Part shown: positions 20,492-28,722 of the stretch, piece after piece
Numbering within the stretch: the first letter of the stretch is position 1
Layout: each line of letters starts with the position of its first letter
Notes under the pieces: generated by a model
The model's input: the letters and a program-made list of their open reading frames with translations, nothing else
Databases searched by the model: none
What the model was told of the DNA's origin: nothing
From: Flexivirga alba
GTDB lineage: Bacteria; Actinomycetota; Actinomycetes; Actinomycetales; Dermatophilaceae
Assembly: GCF_042661025.1 (NCBI RefSeq)
Contig: NZ_JBHSWH010000001.1
Location: 1,550,001-1,614,000 of the forward strand
Length of the DNA: 64,000 bases
Direction: 5' to 3'
Program-made: the position numbers and the translations under genes

Positions 20492-21220
20492 ATGCGACGT
20501 ACCCTGACCGTCACCAGCTCGCTCGCGATCGCCGCGACCCTCGCGTTGACCGGCTGCAGCAGCGGCAGCAAGAAGGCGTCCGGCTCGGACACCTCTGGAA
20601 GCACCACGTCAGGGGCGACCCCGGCGGCGACGCTGGCGCTGGCCAAGAAGACTCTCGATGACACTTCTGGTGTGCACCTGAAGCTGACGTCGGACAAGAT
20701 TCCGGCCTCGGAGAACGGCCTGGTCAGCGGTGAGGGCGACGGCTCGCACGCGCCGGCCTTCAAGGGCACGATCGCGGTGCGCATCCCGGCTGCCGGCACG
20801 ATAAGCGTCCCGGTCGTCGCGGTCGACGGCAAGGTCTGGGCGAAGACCCCGCTCAACCCGAAGATGGCCGTTCTCGACCCCAAGCAGTTCGGCGCACCGG
20901 ACCCCGCGCAGATCTTCGCTCGGAACGGCGGGTTCTCCACGCTGCTGGTCGCGACGAAGTCCCCGAAGTTCGGCGACAAGAAGCGTGACGGCAAGGACAT
21001 CGTGCAGACCGTGACCGGCACGCTGCCCGGCGCCGCGATCAAGCAGACCCTCAGCTTCGGCAACGCCGGGACGACCTATGCCGCGGTCTACCTGATCACC
21101 GACAAGGGCGAATTGCGGTCAGCCAAGCTGACCGGGGAGTTCTACAAGGGTGCCAATGACACGTCATACACGGTCGAGTTCACCCAGTACGGGCAGAAGG
21201 TTGCAATCTCCAAGCCCTGA
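20492..21220 (+). CDS. lprG: LppX/LprG-type lipoprotein
   Basis: A 242-residue surface lipoprotein. The signal peptide MRRTLTVTSSLAIAATLA ends in lipobox LTGC (Cys about residue 22), followed by a Ser/Gly/Thr tether. The body matches the LppX/LprAFG fold (GVHLKLTSDKIP, IAVRIPAAGTISVPVVAVDGKVW, TVTGTLPGAAI). In mycobacteria LprG shuttles lipids with the MFS protein P55 encoded next to it. Here an MFS gene begins two bases after the stop, matching that arrangement. The ATG lies 9 bases after GATAGG; longer frames upstream overlap the divergent hydrolase promoter. The symbol is by family and synteny. Confidence 0.85.
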   Translation: MRRTLTVTSSLAIAATLALTGCSSGSKKASGSDTSGSTTSGATPAATLALAKKTLDDTSGVHLKLTSDKIPASENGLVSGEGDGSHAPAFKGTIAVRIPAAGTISVPVVAVDGKVWAKTPLNPKMAVLDPKQFGAPDPAQIFARNGGFSTLLVATKSPKFGDKKRDGKDIVQTVTGTLPGAAIKQTLSFGNAGTTYAAVYLITDKGELRSAKLTGEFYKGANDTSYTVEFTQYGQKVAISKP

Positions 21221-21221
21221 C

Positions 21222-22931
21222 GTGGAGCACCCCGCCTCGTCGCGGGCCAAGGCCCTCCTCGCGACCGCGTCGATAGCGGTCGCGCTCGCCGCGGCCGACA
21301 CGTATGTCGTGGTGTTGGCGCTGCAGGACATGATGAACGGCGTCGGCCTCGGCGTCGACGCGCTGCAGAAGGCGACACCGATCATCTCCGGCTTCCTGCT
21401 GGGCTACATCGCCGTCTTGCCGCTGATCGGACGCCTGGCCGATCTGATCGACCGCCAGCGCATCTTGTTGTGGTGCCTGGCGCTCTTCGTCATCGGCTCG
21501 GCCGTCACGGCGATCTCCGCGGAGCTCCCGGTCATGGTCACCGGCCGTTTCCTGCAGGGTGTCGGTGGTGGCGGCCTCGTGCCGGCAACCCTCGCGCTGG
21601 TCGCTGACCTCTGGCCGGTCGGCAAGCGTGGCACCCCGCTCGGCGTGGTCGGCGCGGTCCAGGAGATCGGCAGCGTCGTCGGGCCGTTGGTCGGAGCACT
21701 GATCCTGGCCGTCTCCGACTGGCGAATGATCTTCTGGGCCAACGGTTTGGCCGGTGTCGTGCTCGCGCTGTGCATCGTGGCGTGTGGTGAGCGCGGCACA
21801 CGTGAACGTGTCGGAGCACCGCTGCCGTCGTGGTGGCACGTGCTCACCGGCGTCGCGGCGCTTGCCGCGGTCGTGATGCTCGGGCTGGCCCTGTGGGCAC
21901 CCGACTCGCTCACCACCTCGATCAAATGGGGCGGCCCGTTCGTCCCGTATGGCAATCACACCGCCCACCTGATGACACCGATCGGCGTGTGGGGGCTCAT
22001 CGCGCTCGCTGTTCTTCTTGCGCTCTCGGTGCGTTACTGGGGGCCGATCGCGCGCAACGTCGACGTCATCGGCGCGCTGTTGATCGCCGTGGCGCTCGGC
22101 GCACTGGTGCTGACCTTCGCGGCGTCCAACCCCGAAAAACAGGTCGTCGGCCCGCTCGGCTGGTGGCTGTTGCCGCTCGCTGTGGCCGCGGCCGCTCTTT
22201 ATGTATGGCGCCACCGCGCTGCCCGAAACCCGTTGATTGCCAAGGGCGTTGTGGTGGGGCGGGTCCGGCCGGCCCTGGTCGTCTCGGGATGTGTCGGCAC
22301 GGCCATCGTCGCGATCGTCGTCGACATACCCGTGCTGGCCAGGCTCACGATCACCGACTCACAGACCACTGCGGCGCTGGTGTTGCTGCGCTTCCTCGTC
22401 GCGGTGCCGGTCGGTGCGCTGGCTGGCGGGTGGTTGCTGCGCCGGTTCGGCCCCGCGGTGGTGGCTGCCCCGGGGCTGCTGGTGACCGGGCTGGCCCTGC
22501 TGCAGATGTCCACCTGGGAGGGCAACGCCCTCGACTCGTGGCCGCTGCCCACCGTCATGCTGGCGTTGGCCGGTCTTGGTGTCGGGCTGGCGATCGCGCC
22601 GGTCAACGACGCGGCGCTGCACGACGCCCCGCAGACCGCGCACGGCGTGGCCTCGTCACTGCTCGTGGTGGCCCGGATGATCGGCATGGTCGTCGGGCTC
22701 GCGCTGCTGACCGCGATCGGGCTGCATCGCTTCTACGGGCGGGTGCAGTCGTTGCCCAACCCCACCAAGGCCCAGGTGACCGATGCCGGCATCCTGCAGG
22801 TGCAGACCGTCTTCCTCGGTGCTGCGGTGGTCGCACTGCTCGCCGCTGCGGTGGCGTTATTGCTCGGCACGCGGGTAGCCGGCGTGCCCGATGCAGCCGC
22901 CGATCACGACACTGACCCGGTGAATTCGTAG
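21222..22931 (+). CDS. MFS transporter, P55-like (14-TM, DHA2 type)
   Basis: A 569-residue transporter with about 14 membrane segments. The MFS motif A is seen as GRLADLIDRQRIL after TM2, and motif C-like VGAVQEIGSVVGPLVGALI in TM5. GTG at 21222, two bases after the lipoprotein stop, is preferred; in-frame starts upstream lie inside the lipoprotein gene. The pairing with an LprG-type lipoprotein points to P55 (Rv1410c), which exports lipids and drugs across the envelope. Its last 28 bases overlap the convergent monooxygenase gene. Substrate unproven. Confidence 0.85.
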   Translation: MEHPASSRAKALLATASIAVALAAADTYVVVLALQDMMNGVGLGVDALQKATPIISGFLLGYIAVLPLIGRLADLIDRQRILLWCLALFVIGSAVTAISAELPVMVTGRFLQGVGGGGLVPATLALVADLWPVGKRGTPLGVVGAVQEIGSVVGPLVGALILAVSDWRMIFWANGLAGVVLALCIVACGERGTRERVGAPLPSWWHVLTGVAALAAVVMLGLALWAPDSLTTSIKWGGPFVPYGNHTAHLMTPIGVWGLIALAVLLALSVRYWGPIARNVDVIGALLIAVALGALVLTFAASNPEKQVVGPLGWWLLPLAVAAAALYVWRHRAARNPLIAKGVVVGRVRPALVVSGCVGTAIVAIVVDIPVLARLTITDSQTTAALVLLRFLVAVPVGALAGGWLLRRFGPAVVAAPGLLVTGLALLQMSTWEGNALDSWPLPTVMLALAGLGVGLAIAPVNDAALHDAPQTAHGVASSLLVVARMIGMVVGLALLTAIGLHRFYGRVQSLPNPTKAQVTDAGILQVQTVFLGAAVVALLAAAVALLLGTRVAGVPDAAADHDTDPVNS

Positions 22932-24388
22932 TCGACCAACTCCGGTCGGGACAGTTTGCGCTCGTATTCGCCGACACTGCCCGGCCACAGCATGCGGTTG
23001 CGGCCTTCGTCGTCGAGGTACCAGCTGGTGCAGCCGCCGGACTCCCAGACCGACTTTGCGCTGCGCTCGTCCAGCCGCTTCATGTGAGCCGGCACGATCT
23101 GCGGGCGCACCTGCACCGCTGTCGCGCCGCGTTCGTCGCGCTCGTCGAGCAGCTTGCTGATCAGGCCGATCTGCGCCTCGATCATCAGCACGACCGAGGT
23201 GTGCCCGAGCACGGTATTGGGTCCGAGCAGGAAGAAGAGGTTCGGGTAACCGGGCGCGGTGACGCCGTAATAGGTCCGGATGTCATCAGCCCAGTCGGTG
23301 TCCAGCGTGTGCCCGCCCAGACCGGTGATGTTCAGGTGCCGGTAGGAGCCGGTGACGTCAAAGCCGGTGGCGAAGACCAGCAGGTCGAGCTCATGGACGG
23401 TGCCGTCAGCGGCCGTCACTCCGCCGGCGTCGACCTGCTTGATCGGTGACGTCTCAACAGTCACGTTGTCCGCGGCGAGCGCAGGGTAGTAGCTGTTGGA
23501 CATCGTCGCCCGCTTGCAGCCCATCGTGTAGTCGGGCGTCAGCTTCGCGCGCAGTTGCGGGTCTTTGATCGCCGAACGCATATGTGCCACAGCGGCTTTC
23601 GAGGCTGCCTTCAGCGCGGCGGGCTGCTTGGTGAAAGCACCGACCCGCACGTCGCCCGCTGCGCGTAGTTTCGTCCGGTGCGCCTTCATCAGCCAAGGGC
23701 GCTTTTCGTACTGGTCGATCAGCCAGTCCGGGTATGCCGGGTCGACCTTCGGCAACACCCAGGCCGGCGTGCGCTGGAACACCGTGAGGTGGCGGGCGTC
23801 CTCGGCAAGCGGCGGGATGATCTGAACCCCGCTGCAGCCGGTGCCGACGACACCGACGCGCTTACCGACGACGGTCGTGCCCGGGTCCCACGCCGCTGTG
23901 TGCAGCAATTCGCCGCGGAAGGACTCGAGGCCGGGGAGCTGCGGGATCACCGGCTCATGCAGTGCGCCAACCCCGAGCGCGACTGCTCCGGCGACCAACT
24001 GGCGGACCTCTCCGGTGCCGGTCGAGACGGTCAGGTGCCAGGCGGCGAGGCCTTCGTCATACGTCATCCGCTCGACGCTGGTGCCGAAGCGGATGTGCTC
24101 GCGCAGGCTGTATTTCTCGACGCAGTAGAGCAGGTAGTCCTGGATCTCGTCGGCGGTCGCGTAGGCCTTGGACCAGTAGGGGTTCAACTCGAACGAGAAC
24201 GAGTAGAGGTGGCTGGGCACGTCGCATTCGCAGCCGGGGTAGCGGTTGTCGCGCCAGGTGCCGCCGATCTCGTCGGACTTCTCCAGCACGATGAAATCGC
24301 GGCCACGGTTCTTCGCCGCGATCGCCATACCGATGCCGGAGAATCCGGAGCCGACGATGACCAGGTCGTGATCGACGCGAACACTCAT
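22904..24388 (-). CDS. Flavin-containing monooxygenase, type I Baeyer-Villiger type
   Basis: A 494-residue FAD/NADPH monooxygenase. The FAD-binding motif GSGFSGIGMA lies near residue 15, the NADPH motif GVVGTGCSGVQII near 180, and the Baeyer-Villiger fingerprint FxGxxxHxxxW(P/D) is intact as FRGELLHTAAWD just before it. Such enzymes insert oxygen next to ketones or oxidise soft heteroatoms. ATG at 24388 begins the conserved domain; the longer in-frame start at 24418 adds ten unconserved residues. The gene is convergent with the P55-like transporter. Substrate unknown. Confidence 0.9.
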   Translation of the reverse strand: MSVRVDHDLVIVGSGFSGIGMAIAAKNRGRDFIVLEKSDEIGGTWRDNRYPGCECDVPSHLYSFSFELNPYWSKAYATADEIQDYLLYCVEKYSLREHIRFGTSVERMTYDEGLAAWHLTVSTGTGEVRQLVAGAVALGVGALHEPVIPQLPGLESFRGELLHTAAWDPGTTVVGKRVGVVGTGCSGVQIIPPLAEDARHLTVFQRTPAWVLPKVDPAYPDWLIDQYEKRPWLMKAHRTKLRAAGDVRVGAFTKQPAALKAASKAAVAHMRSAIKDPQLRAKLTPDYTMGCKRATMSNSYYPALAADNVTVETSPIKQVDAGGVTAADGTVHELDLLVFATGFDVTGSYRHLNITGLGGHTLDTDWADDIRTYYGVTAPGYPNLFFLLGPNTVLGHTSVVLMIEAQIGLISKLLDERDERGATAVQVRPQIVPAHMKRLDERSAKSVWESGGCTSWYLDDEGRNRMLWPGSVGEYERKLSRPELVDYEFTGSVS

Positions 24389-24448
24389 GCGGACGAGGCT
24401 ACTTCGGCGTGTCGGCACAGCCTTGGGGCAACGCCGCGTGTGTCCTGA

Positions 24449-25009
24449 TCAGCGGTAGTAATGCTGCTGCGACGACTGGTTGACGACCACGACATTGGTC
24501 TGTTGGTCGGTGCCGCAGGCCATCACGAGCGCGATGACCCAGCCGACGAACGACCAGCCCAGGAAGAAGTTGACGAGGAAGATGCCGCCCTGGTTGGACT
24601 TGTTGCGGGTCGCGGCGATCGCCCACGGCAGCAGGTAGAAGAAGGTGCAGACCGCCAGAATCCAGGCGATCGCGACGACGACGCCGGACGGCCCCGGCCG
24701 CCCGGTCATCACCACCGAGTTGTATGCCGGAGGCCCACCCATCGGCACAGGTGCGTAGGGCTGCATCGGGTACTGGGGTCCTGGCGGACCCTGCGGCGGC
24801 AGCGGTTGCTGCTGCTGGACCGGAGCTGGTGCCGGTGGCGGCGACCCGTAGTGCCCAGGCGGCGTGTTGTAGAAGCTCTGCTCCGGTGGCCGCTGGAAAC
24901 GCTCGGTCTCCGGTGTGGTCGGAATGCGCTCGGTGTGCTCGGGTTGGGCGTCCTTCCGCAACCGGACCGGCTGCGTCGCGTCGTCGGACGGACCGTCGTG
25001 CTGACTCAT
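24449..25009 (-). CDS. Superinfection-immunity-like (Imm_superinfect) membrane protein
   Basis: A 186-residue protein with a long Pro/Gln-rich cytoplasmic N-terminus (about 1-105) and two membrane helices. The C-terminal domain (ILAVCTFFYLLPWAIAATRN, then IFLVNFFLGWSFVGWVIALVMA) fits Pfam Imm_superinfect, named for phage T4 Imm. In chromosomes the family is widespread and its role is generally unknown, so a phage-defence function should not be assumed. It stands alone between the monooxygenase and exonuclease III genes. Confidence 0.7.
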   Translation of the reverse strand: MSQHDGPSDDATQPVRLRKDAQPEHTERIPTTPETERFQRPPEQSFYNTPPGHYGSPPPAPAPVQQQQPLPPQGPPGPQYPMQPYAPVPMGGPPAYNSVVMTGRPGPSGVVVAIAWILAVCTFFYLLPWAIAATRNKSNQGGIFLVNFFLGWSFVGWVIALVMACGTDQQTNVVVVNQSSQQHYYR

Positions 25010-25079
25010 GCGTTTCCCCCAGTTTCGGCTGCCTACCGGTCACTCTAGGCCCCGGTCCCGACAGAGGGAACCCATGCCG

Positions 25080-25870
<791 letters not shown>

Positions 25871-25928
25871 CCGACCAATCTACGGTTCCGTTGCGCGCCG
25901 CTGTCGCGCCGCCCAGGCCCCCATCGTC

Positions 25929-26018
25929 GAGAGGCTCACCAAAGCGTCGACAGGCTCAGAAAAACGGCCGTTCCGGTGTGATTTTAGTGAGCCCCTCGAG
26001 ATGTTTCTGAGCCTGTCG
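25929..26018. repeat. Interleaved inverted repeats with GAGGCTCA/CAGGCTCAG boxes
   Basis: Boxes in the order GAGGCTCACCAAA (25931), CGACAGGCTCAGAAA (25949), TTTTAGTGAGCCCCTC (25982) and TTTCTGAGCCTGTCG (26004). Boxes 1/3 and 2/4 pair, so the pairing is interleaved rather than nested. The element lies between the oxidoreductase stop and the exonuclease III start. Confidence 0.7.
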
Positions 26019-26045
26019 GCGAAGGGGCGAGTACGAGGGATCGGC

Positions 26046-26654
26046 TCAATTGGCGACGGTGAACCGCGCCCGGCGATGCTTGGGTTGCTCGATCTCGTCG
26101 GCGACGGCCACCGCGAAGTCTTCCGCGGAGATGTTGTCGCCGACGGGTGTGTCGTCCGCGGTGCGGTAGGTGCCGGTCCGCTCGCCGGGGGCGATCTCCG
26201 GTGCCGGGGACAGGAAGACCCAGTCGAGCGACTCGGGCGCCTGACGGATCGTCTCCAACGCCTGAGCGGCGCTGAGCGACTCGGCCTTGTAGGCCTCCGG
26301 GAAGTCGGGCTGGTCGACCAGTCGGGTGCCGTCGACCAGCAGCGACCCGGCGCCGCCGACGACGAAGAGGCGGGAGTCGCCGGCGTTCGCTTCGGCGGTC
26401 TGCAGCGCGTCCAGCCAGAGCTGGTGGTCCTCGCCGGTGCGGCTCGGGCCGGTGGCGGAGAAGAGCACTTCGTGGTCGGCGGCGAGCTTGCTGATGAAGT
26501 CGGCATCGCCGAGGTTTCCCGCCATGCTCGTCTTCGCGCCGGCGACCTCAGCGCCGGAACGGGTGACGGCGGTGACGTCGTGACCGCGGCCGGCCAACTC
26601 CGATACCACGCGCGATCCGACCATGCCGCTGGCGCCGATGACTGCGATTTTCAT
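26046..26654 (-). CDS. NAD(P)H-binding oxidoreductase (NmrA/atypical SDR)
   Basis: A 202-residue atypical short-chain dehydrogenase. The Rossmann motif is MKIAVIGASGMVGSRVVSEL; further features are FSATGPSR, LFVVGGAGSLLVDGT and the C-terminal AVAVADEIEQPKHRRARFTVAN typical of YwnB/NmrA-like redox sensors. It lacks the canonical YxxxK catalytic pair. Divergently transcribed from an HxlR regulator with shared operator boxes, an arrangement common for HxlR and NAD(P)H-binding or quinone-stress genes. It probably responds to electrophile or redox stress (inference). Confidence 0.87.
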   Translation of the reverse strand: MKIAVIGASGMVGSRVVSELAGRGHDVTAVTRSGAEVAGAKTSMAGNLGDADFISKLAADHEVLFSATGPSRTGEDHQLWLDALQTAEANAGDSRLFVVGGAGSLLVDGTRLVDQPDFPEAYKAESLSAAQALETIRQAPESLDWVFLSPAPEIAPGERTGTYRTADDTPVGDNISAEDFAVAVADEIEQPKHRRARFTVAN

Positions 26655-26692
26655 GTCTGCTCCTGGTGTCTCGTTCGGTGTTCGTCACCGAC

Positions 26693-26727
26693 AGTAACCT
26701 TTGGTAACCTGATACCTCAAGGTAACT
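26693..26727. promoter_or_regulatory. HxlR operator between divergent genes
   Basis: AGTAACCTT and AAGGTAACT are inverted arms (one mismatch) 17 bases apart, with further GGTAAC and GATACC boxes inside. The AT-richer spot lies between the NAD(P)H-binding gene and the HxlR gene, the usual place for an HxlR site. Confidence 0.6.
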
Positions 26728-26743
26728 GGAGACAGCTGGAGCC

Positions 26744-26789
26744 GCGGGACCTCGAGACGCTCGTCCCTCGCTCCTCGGCCACCGTGAGG
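26744..26789. repeat. Copy of the GCGGGACCTCGAGACG repeat
   Basis: Starts GCGGGACCTCGAGACG and continues with CTCCTCGGCCACC and TGAGG. The same start and core words introduce the 38-bp tandem array at 48984, and a degenerate copy is translated inside dhaM at 57917. It forms the HxlR mRNA leader. Confidence 0.65.
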
Positions 26790-26800
26790 GATGAGTGCGT

Positions 26801-27184
26801 ATGACGTCTGCACCAGCCGACTGGATCGGCGACGGCTACGACCCGGAATGCCCGACCCGGGTCCTGTTGGACCGGGTCGGCGACAAGTGGACCGTCCTGG
26901 TCATCGGCGCGCTGGCTGACGGCCCGATGCGATTCACGGTTCTCCGGGATCGCGTGGGTGGCGTCTCCGGCAAGGTGCTCACCGCGACCTTGCGCGCGCT
27001 GGCCCGGGACGGGCTGGTCACTCGCACGGCATACCCGACGATCCCGCCGCGGGTGGACTACGAGCTCACCGAGCTCGGCCGGTCGCTGCAGGAGCCGCTG
27101 GACGTCATCCGCGACTGGTCCGAGCGGCACATCGCGGCGGTCATCGCGCACCGCGAGAAATTCGACGACCAGGTGTCCACCTAG
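26801..27184 (+). CDS. HxlR family transcriptional regulator
   Basis: A 127-residue winged-helix regulator. The family core is CPTRVLLDRVGDKWTVLVIGAL, the recognition helix FTVLRDRVGGVSGKVLTATLRALARDGLV and the wing TRTAYPTIPPRVDYELTELGRSL. The N-terminal Cys fits the redox-sensing YodB/HxlR type, though this is inference. ATG at 26801 was chosen; an in-frame GTG two codons earlier is possible. A short repeat related to the 38-bp family lies in its leader (26744-26789). It precedes an SDR gene by 11 bases. Confidence 0.88.
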   Translation: MTSAPADWIGDGYDPECPTRVLLDRVGDKWTVLVIGALADGPMRFTVLRDRVGGVSGKVLTATLRALARDGLVTRTAYPTIPPRVDYELTELGRSLQEPLDVIRDWSERHIAAVIAHREKFDDQVST

Positions 27185-27195
27185 ACTCCTCGTCC

Positions 27196-27966
27196 ATGGC
27201 CACCGCACTTGTCACCGGCGCGAGCGCCGGCATCGGTAAGACCTTCGCGACCCAGCTGGCCCAACGTGGCCACGACCTCATCGTTGTGGCGCGCAACAAG
27301 GAGCGCCTGCAGCAACTGAAGGCTCAGCTGGAGGACCGCTACTCGGTGTCGGTCGAGGTGTTGCCCGCCGACCTCAGCGACCGCCTCGACATCCAACTGG
27401 TCGCGGACCGCCTCTCAGATGCGTCGCGACCGGTCGACCTGCTGGTCAACAACGCCGGTTACGGGTTGAAGAAGCCGTTCCTGCGTAACGAGATTCGTGA
27501 TGAAGAGGACATGCTCACCGTCCTCGTGCGGGCCGTGAACGTCCTCTCCCACGCCGCTGCGCTGGCGATGCGCGATCGGGGATACGGCGCGATCATCAAT
27601 GTCTCGTCCGTCGCCGGGTTCATGGCCTCGGGCACCTACTCGGCCGCCAAGTCCTACGTGACGGTCTTCACCGAGGGTCTGGCGAGCGAGCTGCGCGGCA
27701 GTGGTGTGACGGCAACCGCCTTGTGCCCGGGCTTCACCCATACCGAGTTCCACGAGCGGGCGGGCATCAAGGGAAACGGTGGTCTCCCCGGCTTTATGTG
27801 GTTGCAGGCAGATTCGCTGGTCAAGGAATGTCTGGACGATGTCGACCGCGGGAAGGTCATCTCCATCCCGAGCCCGCAGTACAAAGTGGCGGCGACCGCG
27901 TTGCGGGTGCTGCCGCGTCCGATCGTCCGGATGGGCAAGCTCAGCCGCAGGCACCGGCCGCAGTGA
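27196..27966 (+). CDS. SDR family NAD(P)-dependent oxidoreductase
   Basis: A 256-residue classical short-chain dehydrogenase. It has the coenzyme motif TGASAGIG (residues 8-15), the NNAG motif LLVNNAGYG, the catalytic Ser in IINVSSVAG and the YxxxK as YSAAKSYVTVF. The region ALCPGFTHTEFHERAGI follows. The basic C-terminus (MGKLSRRHRP) is typical of lipid-linked actinobacterial SDRs. ATG at 27196 is 11 bases after the HxlR stop; pyrE follows closely, so they may be co-transcribed. Substrate unknown. Confidence 0.88.
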   Translation: MATALVTGASAGIGKTFATQLAQRGHDLIVVARNKERLQQLKAQLEDRYSVSVEVLPADLSDRLDIQLVADRLSDASRPVDLLVNNAGYGLKKPFLRNEIRDEEDMLTVLVRAVNVLSHAAALAMRDRGYGAIINVSSVAGFMASGTYSAAKSYVTVFTEGLASELRGSGVTATALCPGFTHTEFHERAGIKGNGGLPGFMWLQADSLVKECLDDVDRGKVISIPSPQYKVAATALRVLPRPIVRMGKLSRRHRPQ

Positions 27967-28007
27967 CACCGAAACCCGATCCGATTTCCCTGAGCGAGGA
28001 GTTCTCC

Positions 28008-28547
28008 GTGTCCAAGCAGGAATTGTTGGAGCACATCAAGGCCGAGGCGATCGTTCGCGGCAAGGTCACCCTGTCGTCGGGCAAGGAGGCCGACTACTAC
28101 GTCGACCTGCGCCGCATCACGCTCAGCGGTGCCGCCGCCCCGCTGGTCGGTCAGGTGATGCTCGAGCTCACCGCTGACCTCACGTATGACGCGGTCGGTG
28201 GCCTCACCATGGGAGCCGACCCGGTGGCCACCGCGATGTTGCACGCCGCGGCCGCGCAAGGCCGCGCGCTCGACGCGTTCGTCGTACGTAAGGCGGGCAA
28301 GGCTCACGGCCTGCAGCAGCGCATCGAGGGACCGTCCATCAAGGGCCGCCGCGTCGTCGTGGTCGAAGACACCTCCACGACAGGTGCTTCCGCGCTCGAA
28401 GCGGTCGCGGCCGTGCGTGAGGCCGGCGCCGAAGTCGTCGCGGTCGCGGTCATCGCCGACCGGTCGACCGGTGCGCGTGAGCGGATCGAGGGCGACGGTG
28501 TGGCCTATCTCACGGCATACGGCCTGGAAGACCTCGGACTCGCCTGA
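28008..28547 (+). CDS. pyrE: Orotate phosphoribosyltransferase
   Basis: A 179-residue pyrimidine-biosynthesis enzyme converting orotate and PRPP to OMP. The PRPP loop VVVVEDTSTTGASALEA is near residue 115, the flexible loop VVRKAGKAHGLQQRIEG near 90, and SSGKEADYYVDLRRITL near 20. GTG at 28008 is preferred because GAGGAG lies six bases upstream and the length fits the family. An alternative GTG at 27963 overlaps the SDR stop and would add 15 residues. It stands apart from other pyr genes. Confidence 0.92.
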   Translation: MSKQELLEHIKAEAIVRGKVTLSSGKEADYYVDLRRITLSGAAAPLVGQVMLELTADLTYDAVGGLTMGADPVATAMLHAAAAQGRALDAFVVRKAGKAHGLQQRIEGPSIKGRRVVVVEDTSTTGASALEAVAAVREAGAEVVAVAVIADRSTGARERIEGDGVAYLTAYGLEDLGLA

Positions 28548-28622
28548 CTCCGTCGCTTCCTGCGCGATGGCGCGGAGTTGCCTCGAACCTCTCATCGTTG
28601 TCCACAGTCCGGTGAGCTAGCC

Positions 28623-28661
28623 GTGACGAGCAGGTAACACGGCAGCACCGCTCGGCGAAAC
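28623..28661. promoter_or_regulatory. Putative GlnR boxes upstream of narK
   Basis: GTGAC-N6-GTAAC (28623-28638), then GCACC-N7-GAAAC (28645-28661). The first pair fits the actinobacterial GlnR consensus GTNAC-N6-GAAAC. It sits about 60-100 bases before narK, the first gene of the nitrate cluster. Confidence 0.6.
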
Positions 28662-28722
28662 ATCCCGTACCTACGTTCGTGTGCCATAGCCCCACCCGGG
28701 GACTTGGCACACGGAGGTGGAG

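Noticed and set aside
24449..25009. Phage-defence gene by its superinfection-immunity name
   Set aside because: The Imm_superinfect domain is widespread in chromosomes, and no other defence or phage gene is nearby; the name alone is not evidence.
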